In this document: positions 4,842-8,502 of the stretch, one piece after another
Numbering within the stretch: position 1 is the stretch's first letter
How the letters are laid out: every line of letters starts with the position of its first letter
Assembly: GCA_003819975.1 (NCBI GenBank)
Contig: RPPU01000163.1
Span: forward strand, 1 to 8,502
Direction of reading: 5' to 3'
DNA: 8,502 nucleotides
Source: Desulfobacteraceae bacterium
GTDB taxonomy: Bacteria; Desulfobacterota; DSM-4660; Desulfatiglandales; HGW-15
Made by a program: the position numbers and the translations under genes
The notes under the pieces: model-generated
The model's database searches: none
The model's input: only the letters and a program-made list of their open reading frames with translations
What the model was told of the DNA's origin: nothing

Positions 4842-5147
4842 AAAACGATTCGGGCCTGTTATTACAAAGGGTGCGGGGTTGTGTTCGGAGAAAAAAGCCT
4901 CTATCCGAACGGAGGATAACCCGGGGATTATGTCCGAAGCCCCTTCAAACGTCTTTAAAGGGCATAAAGAGTGAAAGCGAAAAATATTACACGGCAAACG
5001 GGGTAAACCGATCGGAAAATACAGTGAGATTGTTGTAAAAATAAAGATTTTTACTTAGTTACCTTTTCAGCCGTTCCTGTAAAATGTTAGCTGTCTTCGC
5101 AAAAATTTAAAGAGGTGGACGCATTCCGTCCCCGAAAGGGATCGAAA
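4842..5147. other. Gap without a supportable gene, with a 7-bp hairpin at 4883-4910
   Basis: Several open frames exist here, but none combines a ribosome-binding site with protein-like composition. GTTCGGA (4883-4889) and TCCGAAC (4904-4910) form a perfect stem with a 14-nt loop, soon after the zinc-ribbon stop; no T run follows. From about 5025 the DNA turns AT-rich, as expected of a promoter region for the following membrane-protein genes, though no convincing -35/-10 pair was found. GGACG/CGTCC (5117-5131) makes a small hairpin just before the next ribosome-binding site. Confidence 0.4.
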
Positions 5148-5294
5148 ATGATTTGGACTGTCTTAGTATTCTTATTGATTCTGTGGCTTCTGGGATTGAT
5201 TACCGGATACACGCTGGGCGGGGTTATTCACATCCTGCTGGTTGTCGCCGTGATCGTGTTGCTATTCCGGCTTTTCCAGAAACGAAAATTGTAA
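5148..5294 (+). CDS. Lmo0937-family mini membrane protein, copy 1
   Basis: The 48-residue product begins MIWTVLVFLLILWLLGLITG, then has YTLGGVIHILLVVAVIVLLF and a basic end (QKRKL). This is the complete signature of the lmo0937 family, which carries two short hydrophobic helices around a Y-T-(L/M)-G-G-x-I-H centre. Family members are about 50 residues, so the gene is full length. The function is unknown; these proteins are typically found near CsbD, BON and other stress genes, as here. AAAGGG at about 5135-5140 serves as ribosome-binding site. A second, longer member is at 7635-7877. Confidence 0.85.
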   Translation: MIWTVLVFLLILWLLGLITGYTLGGVIHILLVVAVIVLLFRLFQKRKL

Positions 5295-5338
5295 AAAATT
5301 TATATCTCTAAACGCCTAAAACAAGAAAGTCAATGCTT

Positions 5339-5572
5339 ATGAAATCGATCATCATGCTTGGTATTGCTTTAATCGTTCTCGGGATCGTGGCTTTTGCTTA
5401 CCAGGGCTTGACTTACACGACCAGGGAAAAGATCGTGGATATCGGCCCCATCCAGATGACCGCCGAGAAGAAAAAAACGATTCCCTTGCCGCCGATCGCG
5501 GGCGGAATCGCGCTTGCGGGCGGTATCGTATTGCTTATCCTGGGAAATAAGAGTCGTAAAAATAAAGAATAA
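5339..5572 (+). CDS. Two-helix membrane protein of unknown function
   Basis: The 77-residue protein has membrane helices at about 3-21 and 50-69. Between them is a conserved hydrophilic loop, YQGLTYTTREKIVDIGPIQM (21-40), then AEKKKTIPLPP. I recognise this loop from many small uncharacterised proteins of Gram-negative bacteria but cannot give a firm family name. The C-terminus is basic (NKSRKNKE). Two in-frame ATGs are possible. The one at 5339 is 9 nt from AAGAAAG (5323-5329), while 5333 is only 3 nt away, so 5339 is preferred. The gene lies 44 nt after the lmo0937-type gene and 12 nt before the next start, consistent with an operon. A relic of a second copy appears at 1105-1152. Confidence 0.82.
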   Translation: MKSIIMLGIALIVLGIVAFAYQGLTYTTREKIVDIGPIQMTAEKKKTIPLPPIAGGIALAGGIVLLILGNKSRKNKE

Positions 5573-5584
5573 AGGAGGGATTTT

Positions 5585-6154
5585 ATGGTAAAAAAAATGT
5601 GTCTTGTGTTTTTTGTATTTGTCCCGGTGATGACGGCGGTTCTAATGCAATGCGCTTCGGTTCCTCAAAGGTGGCCGGCATATGAAAGAAAGACCGAGGA
5701 TCGCATGTTTTTGCTTCAACAGGGAATTGGCAATGGGTTGGCAGCCGGCGAACTCACCTCAAATGAGACTCAACATCTTTTGATAAAACTGGAGAATATC
5801 CGCAGGGATTATACGGTTTTGCGGGAAAGGCGAACCACGCAGGAAGAATGGAATCCACTTTTCGGGAGGCTGGACGAGCTGGAGAAAGAAGTCAGCCAGT
5901 TGCGCGCTCAACCTTCTAGAATTGAAGACACAAAAATCGAGGATCGGATGATCGCGCTTCAGAGGAGGCTCGACGAAGGGATAACGGCCGGAAGATTGAC
6001 GCGTGTTCAGGGGAGGGAATTTCAATTACGATTGGATGCCATCCGAAGGGAATTTTTGCACCGGGTAAAAGACCGACCCTTCACCCCGGAGGAAAAAATA
6101 GAGATTTCCGGTCGAATTGATTTACTTGAAAGAGATATCGACAGGGTTTGGTAA
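5585..6154 (+). CDS. Helical-repeat envelope protein, probable lipoprotein, with an internal duplication
   Basis: The 189-residue product starts with a hydrophobic signal (7-21) ending LMQC, so Cys23 could be lipidated, although Gln before the Cys is unusual. The rest is charged and helical and consists of two copies of one unit, about 36-105 and 117-188. Shared marks are K-x-EDRM, then G-x-x-AG-x-LT (51-58 and 132-139), IRR (72-74 and 153-155), T-x-EE (85-88 and 167-170) and R-(L/I)-D-x-LE (95-100 and 177-182). Such GELT/TPEE helical units occur in small stress-linked periplasmic proteins; no function is known to me. AGGAGG at 5573-5578, 6 nt before the ATG, is an excellent ribosome-binding site and touches the previous stop, so the two genes form an operon. 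Confidence 0.8.
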   Translation: MVKKMCLVFFVFVPVMTAVLMQCASVPQRWPAYERKTEDRMFLLQQGIGNGLAAGELTSNETQHLLIKLENIRRDYTVLRERRTTQEEWNPLFGRLDELEKEVSQLRAQPSRIEDTKIEDRMIALQRRLDEGITAGRLTRVQGREFQLRLDAIRREFLHRVKDRPFTPEEKIEISGRIDLLERDIDRVW

Positions 6155-6234
6155 AATTCCAAGGTCCTGCGTCGTCCAAAAATCGGGACAAAATCGGCTC
6201 TTTTATGCAGAGCTTTGAAAGGAGGTCGGATACC

Positions 6235-6369
6235 ATGCAAATCTTAATCACGCCGCAGCCGGTGATCGCTCTAATCGCGGGGATAGCAATTCTGCTCGTT
6301 CCAAAATTATTGAATTATATCGTTGCCGTTTATCTCATAATAATCGGCATTCTCGGATTGCTGCGCTGA
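6235..6369 (+). CDS. DUF3096-like mini membrane protein
   Basis: The 44-residue protein consists almost entirely of two hydrophobic helices, ITPQPVIALIAGIAILLVP and LNYIVAVYLIIIGILGLL, joined by a short K-containing turn. The phrase P-x-L-LNYIVA-x-YLI-x-IG is what I associate with DUF3096, whose members are about this size. The function is unknown. The start at 6235 is decided by AAAGGAGGT at 6218-6226, a nearly perfect ribosome-binding site 8 nt upstream. An in-frame ATG at 6148 would add a hydrophilic, non-family leader and overlap the preceding gene. It lies 80 bp after the repeat lipoprotein gene. Confidence 0.83.
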   Translation: MQILITPQPVIALIAGIAILLVPKLLNYIVAVYLIIIGILGLLR

Positions 6370-6443
6370 TCGGTTTCCCGGTCGCCGGCTAAAAGAGACG
6401 ATCGTTTGAAACGGCCATGCGCCGATCCAAAAGGAGAAATATC

Positions 6444-6623
6444 ATGAAATCGAGCAAAAGAGACCAAAGAGAAGGAACCTTTCATCAAATGAAGGGAAAG
6501 GTCAAGGAGGTTATTGGGGAGTTAAGCAATAACCCGAAATTGGAGGCGGAAGGCGCCGGGGAAAAAATCGCCGGGAAGGCTCAGAAAAAAATCGGTGAAA
6601 TAAAGAAAGTTTTCGGAAAGTAA
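6444..6623 (+). CDS. CsbD-family stress protein
   Basis: The 59-residue hydrophilic protein shows the CsbD pattern: GTFHQMKGKVKEVIGELSNN, then KLEAEGAGEKIAGKAQKKIG and a Lys-rich end. CsbD-like proteins are small, abundant and induced by general stress in many bacteria; their molecular role is unresolved. The start at 6444 follows AAGGAG (6431-6436) by 7 nt. An in-frame ATG at 6417 would add nine basic residues but has no such site. Directly after its stop comes a relic of the basic peptide gene in another frame, which runs open back into the last six codons of this gene (from 6604). Confidence 0.93.
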   Translation: MKSSKRDQREGTFHQMKGKVKEVIGELSNNPKLEAEGAGEKIAGKAQKKIGEIKKVFGK

Positions 6624-6630
6624 CGAACCG

Positions 6631-6705
6631 GGCGCGGCAAAGGCGCCCGGCGGAAAAGGCCCGGTAAAGGATCGTCCGGCAGATAAGCACATTATGAAAA
6701 CGTAA
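6631..6705 (+). pseudogene. 5'-truncated second copy of the 39-residue basic peptide gene
   Basis: This segment encodes the last 24 codons of the peptide at 1231-1350 plus its TAA (AKAPGGKGPVKDRPADKHIM and flanks). Of 75 nt, 67 are identical, and five of the eight differences are silent. The first 15 codons and the ribosome-binding site are gone. The frame runs back only to a TAA at 6601-6603, with no ATG, GTG or TTG in between. It lies 8 nt after the CsbD stop and 79 bp before the second BON gene, mirroring the intact copy that sits before the first BON gene. Confidence 0.8.
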
Positions 6706-6784
6706 AAAATTCTCAGGCATTGCAGGGAAAACTCCCGGAATAAGAGTATAAGAAAACAATTTAAATAAAAAAGGATAAGCGACT

Positions 6785-7543
6785 ATGAAAGCGACAACCT
6801 ATTCCCTATCTCTGGTAATGGCGGCTGCGGCCTTGCTGATGTTCAGTGCGCCGATCTATGCTTCGAAAGCGGATGATCGGATCGAATCATCGGCCAAGCA
6901 ATCCTATCTATTCAAAACCTATCTTAAAAATGACGATATAAAAATCGAATCAAAAAACGGCGCCGTTACTTTGACGGGAACGGTCGCCCAGGAATATCAC
7001 AAGTCCATAGCTGAAGAGACCGTTTCCGGCTTGCCCGGCGTCAAAAGCGTCGACAACAGACTGGAGATTAAAGGAGAAGTTCTTACCGCAAATTCGGATG
7101 CATGGCTCCGCGAGAAAATAAAAATGACGCTTATGTTTCATCGCAGCGTGAGCGCCGTCAACACCGAAGTTGACGTTCTGGACGGCAACGTGACTTTGCG
7201 GGGTAATGCCGGCAGCCAGGCTCAAAAGGATTTGACGGCCGAATACGCGAAAGATGTCGACGGCATTAAAACCGTCACGAACGAGATGGCCGTTCTGAAA
7301 ACATCCAATAAACCGCGAACGGTCGGTGAAAAAATCGACGATGCTTCCATCACCGCCCAGGTCAAAATGACGTTGCTTTATCATCGTTCCACCAGCGCCA
7401 TTCATACTTCGGTCAGCACGAAGAACGGTCTGGTTACCTTGAGAGGCAAAGCCGCTAATGCGGCCGAGTCGAATCTGGCGGGTAAGCTTGCCAACGACGT
7501 GACGGGCGTGAAAGGCGTTAAGAATCGAATGACCATTGAGTAG
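6785..7543 (+). CDS. Periplasmic triple-BON-domain protein, copy 2 (OsmY-like)
   Basis: The 252-residue product has the same architecture as the protein at 1530-2288: a signal peptide cleaved after IYA (24-26) and BON domains at about 30-97, 104-172 and 183-251. The Gly-ended core strands here are GAVTLTG, GNVTLRG and GLVTLRG. The longest runs shared with copy 1 are SITAQVKM with flanking EKIDDA (182-195) and TANSDAWLR (101-109), which suggests these regions are under the strongest constraint. The third domain has LRG where copy 1 has the less usual LGG, so copy 2 looks closer to the family norm. AAGGA at 6771-6775, 9 nt before the ATG, is the ribosome-binding site. It probably acts in the periplasm during envelope or osmotic stress. 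It may be transcribed with the CsbD gene or from its own promoter; an AT-rich leader (6735-6775) allows the latter. Confidence 0.93.
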   Translation: MKATTYSLSLVMAAAALLMFSAPIYASKADDRIESSAKQSYLFKTYLKNDDIKIESKNGAVTLTGTVAQEYHKSIAEETVSGLPGVKSVDNRLEIKGEVLTANSDAWLREKIKMTLMFHRSVSAVNTEVDVLDGNVTLRGNAGSQAQKDLTAEYAKDVDGIKTVTNEMAVLKTSNKPRTVGEKIDDASITAQVKMTLLYHRSTSAIHTSVSTKNGLVTLRGKAANAAESNLAGKLANDVTGVKGVKNRMTIE

Positions 7544-7634
7544 TCTCGATCGAAAAAAGACAATAGGACCGCCGCCGGCTGAGGGTATAAAATCGGCCTG
7601 CGGCTCTTAAGGACCGTAAAGTAAGGAGATGCAA

Positions 7635-7877
7635 ATGTGGTGGATGATCGTCGTAGTACTGTTAATCGAATGGTTGGTGGGGTTAATAAGTCGATATACG
7701 ATGGGTGGATTCATTCATGTTTTGCTTGTAGTCGCGATTGCAGTGGCCGTGATTGGAACTTATCAGGACCGGAAGCGATCGAGCCGACAGGGGTCTTTTA
7801 AGAGGAGGGCTTCCGCTACCAAAGGGATGAACGTTGAAAGTTTCGGCACAGAGTTAAAGGGTTGGCGTTTCTTCTAA
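7635..7877 (+). CDS. Lmo0937-family membrane protein, copy 2, with a long basic C-terminal tail
   Basis: The product is 80 residues. The first 41 match the family (VVLLIEWLVGLISRYTMGGF, then IHVLLVVAIAVAVIG). The remaining 39 form a hydrophilic, Arg/Lys/Ser-rich tail absent from the 48-residue copy at 5148-5294 and, as far as I know, from usual members. The start at 7635 is chosen because AAGGAG at 7623-7628 is 6 nt upstream; an ATG at 7629 directly abuts that site. Glu12 falls inside the first hydrophobic helix where copy 1 has Leu. The tail may have arisen by loss of an early stop, since its sequence shows no recognisable domain. It is the gene after the second BON gene (91 bp gap). Confidence 0.75.
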   Translation: MWWMIVVVLLIEWLVGLISRYTMGGFIHVLLVVAIAVAVIGTYQDRKRSSRQGSFKRRASATKGMNVESFGTELKGWRFF

Positions 7878-8014
7878 GCATTAAGTAATAGCGATTACCG
7901 AACACAGATGATGTCGAAGAACCGATAAAACAAGGTATTGCAAATAAAAGGGAGCGGGTTTCGGTTACTCCGGGTTCGCAAATGACTATGTAGAAGATAG
8001 AATGAGGCGACAAA

Positions 8015-8502
8015 ATGTTACAGAAAAATTTAAATGAAGAAAATACGGAAATAAAGAACAAGGCTTATGAACTATATGAAAAGCACGGCTTTAAAGACGG
8101 CAATGATTTTGTCGATTGGCTTGAAGCGGAAAAAGAAACCGGATTACGGTCCAGGGAAAAACGCAGAAAACGGACGCAAAATATTCTTTTTTCAATCGTG
8201 GGGTTACTGGGCATCATTGTGGCGATTCTCTTAATTATGCTGTTCCGGAACGGTCCTACGACGGAACGATCGGAAAAGAGCGTTTCCGATTTAAAAGTCA
8301 TGATGCTGGTGCTGGATCAGAAAGCCGATGAAGAGATTGTCGCTTTCGGAGACACGCATTTCGATTTCGATCAATCCACTCTTACTCATGACGCAAAAAT
8401 CCAGCTGGATAAGGATGTGCGGGTTCTGAACGAAAATCCGAAAATGAAAGTCCGCATGGCGGGATACACTTCCGCCAAAGGCACGGAAGACAGCAATCAA
8501 AA
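8015..8502 (+). CDS. DUF2934 - transmembrane - OmpA-like protein (3' end outside window)
   Basis: The frame is open from the ATG at 8015 to the window end, 162 residues. Residues 12-41 (IKNKAYELYEKHGFKDGNDF and VDWLEAEKE) form a DUF2934 domain. A basic patch (KRRKR, 49-53) precedes a membrane helix at about 57-77, so the N-terminus should be cytoplasmic and the rest periplasmic. A linker with a possible short coiled coil follows. The OmpA-like peptidoglycan-binding domain begins at about 107 with HFDFDQSTLTHDAKIQLDKD and NPKMKVRMAGYTSAKG. In Pal/OmpA the last motif is usually GHTDxxG, whose Asp contacts diaminopimelate; here it is GYTSAKG, with Ser153 at that place. The gene likely anchors the inner membrane to the cell wall. 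GAGG at about 8004-8007 is a weak ribosome-binding site. Confidence 0.85.
   Translation, partial: MLQKNLNEENTEIKNKAYELYEKHGFKDGNDFVDWLEAEKETGLRSREKRRKRTQNILFSIVGLLGIIVAILLIMLFRNGPTTERSEKSVSDLKVMMLVLDQKADEEIVAFGDTHFDFDQSTLTHDAKIQLDKDVRVLNENPKMKVRMAGYTSAKGTEDSNQ

Noticed and set aside
4644..4997. 117-residue minus-strand frame opposite the zinc-ribbon gene
   Set aside because: The + strand frame has two CxxC knuckles, a ribosome-binding site and coupling to the previous gene; the minus frame has none of these.
4733..5038. Overlapping + strand frames after and across the zinc-ribbon gene
   Set aside because: They have no ribosome-binding site and no family resemblance, and they lie partly within the zinc-ribbon gene in other frames.
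5511..5527. GG-N10-GC match inside the two-helix protein gene, resembling a sigma-54 site
   Set aside because: The -24 part lacks the TGGC core and the match lies within conserved coding sequence, so chance is the simpler explanation.
6148..6234. Upstream ATG for the DUF3096-like protein
   Set aside because: It adds a 29-residue leader foreign to the family and overlaps the preceding gene; a near-perfect ribosome-binding site fits 6235.
1..8502. tRNA, rRNA, CRISPR array, transposase or integrase
   Set aside because: No cloverleaf with a T-loop motif, no regularly spaced repeat array and no recombinase-like protein was seen on either strand.

Overview
The window reads as accessory-type chromosome of a Gram-negative, proteobacterium-like organism with moderate GC. 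Support comes from an outer-membrane barrel C-terminus, Sec signal peptides, a Spy/CpxP-like periplasmic protein, BON-domain proteins and an OmpA-type envelope protein. The family mix (zinc-ribbon mini-protein, CxxCxxC monooxygenases, DUF2934-OmpA) recalls Desulfobacterota/Deltaproteobacteria, but a gammaproteobacterium cannot be excluded. Every gene I can support is on the + strand. Most are very small and either membrane, secreted or stress-associated; no core metabolic gene is present.

Layout. 2-445 is the C-terminus of a beta-barrel protein. Block 1 (622-2288) holds an ABM-domain monooxygenase (782-1087), a remnant of a small membrane-protein gene (about 1105-1152), a 39-residue very basic peptide gene (1231-1350) and a triple-BON periplasmic protein (1530-2288). 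A stretch of secreted proteins follows: an aromatic-rich protein (2393-2932), an LTxxQ/Spy-like protein (3133-3624) and a His/Arg/Tyr/Pro-rich protein (3695-3994). Block 2 (4182-7543) restarts with a paralogous ABM gene (4342-4647). It continues with a zinc ribbon (4650-4841), an lmo0937-type mini membrane protein (5148-5294), a two-helix membrane protein (5339-5572), a helical-repeat lipoprotein candidate (5585-6154), a DUF3096-type mini-protein (6235-6369), a CsbD-like protein (6444-6623), a start-less remnant of the basic peptide (6631-6705) and a second triple-BON protein (6785-7543). After it come a second lmo0937-type protein with a long tail (7635-7877) and the first 162 residues of a DUF2934-TM-OmpA protein (8015 to the end).

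Main observations. (1) Blocks 1 and 2 look like an old segmental duplication. The ABM copies are about 66% and the BON copies about 67% identical over full, gap-free length (hand counts), in the same order and strand. Each block keeps an intact gene that is only a relic in the other. (2) Both ABM genes carry a near-consensus sigma-54 promoter (GG-N10-GC) at the same distance, 14 nt from the -12 C to the A of the ATG, and neither has a Shine-Dalgarno site. The predicted transcript would be leaderless or almost so. A pair of 9-bp repeats spaced 18 bp lies at the same upstream offset in both copies, about -158 to -125, where an enhancer-binding activator would be expected. I saw no comparable sigma-54 match before any other gene here. 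Together these suggest an activator-controlled envelope or redox stress module; the inducing signal and the function of the module are not visible in the sequence.
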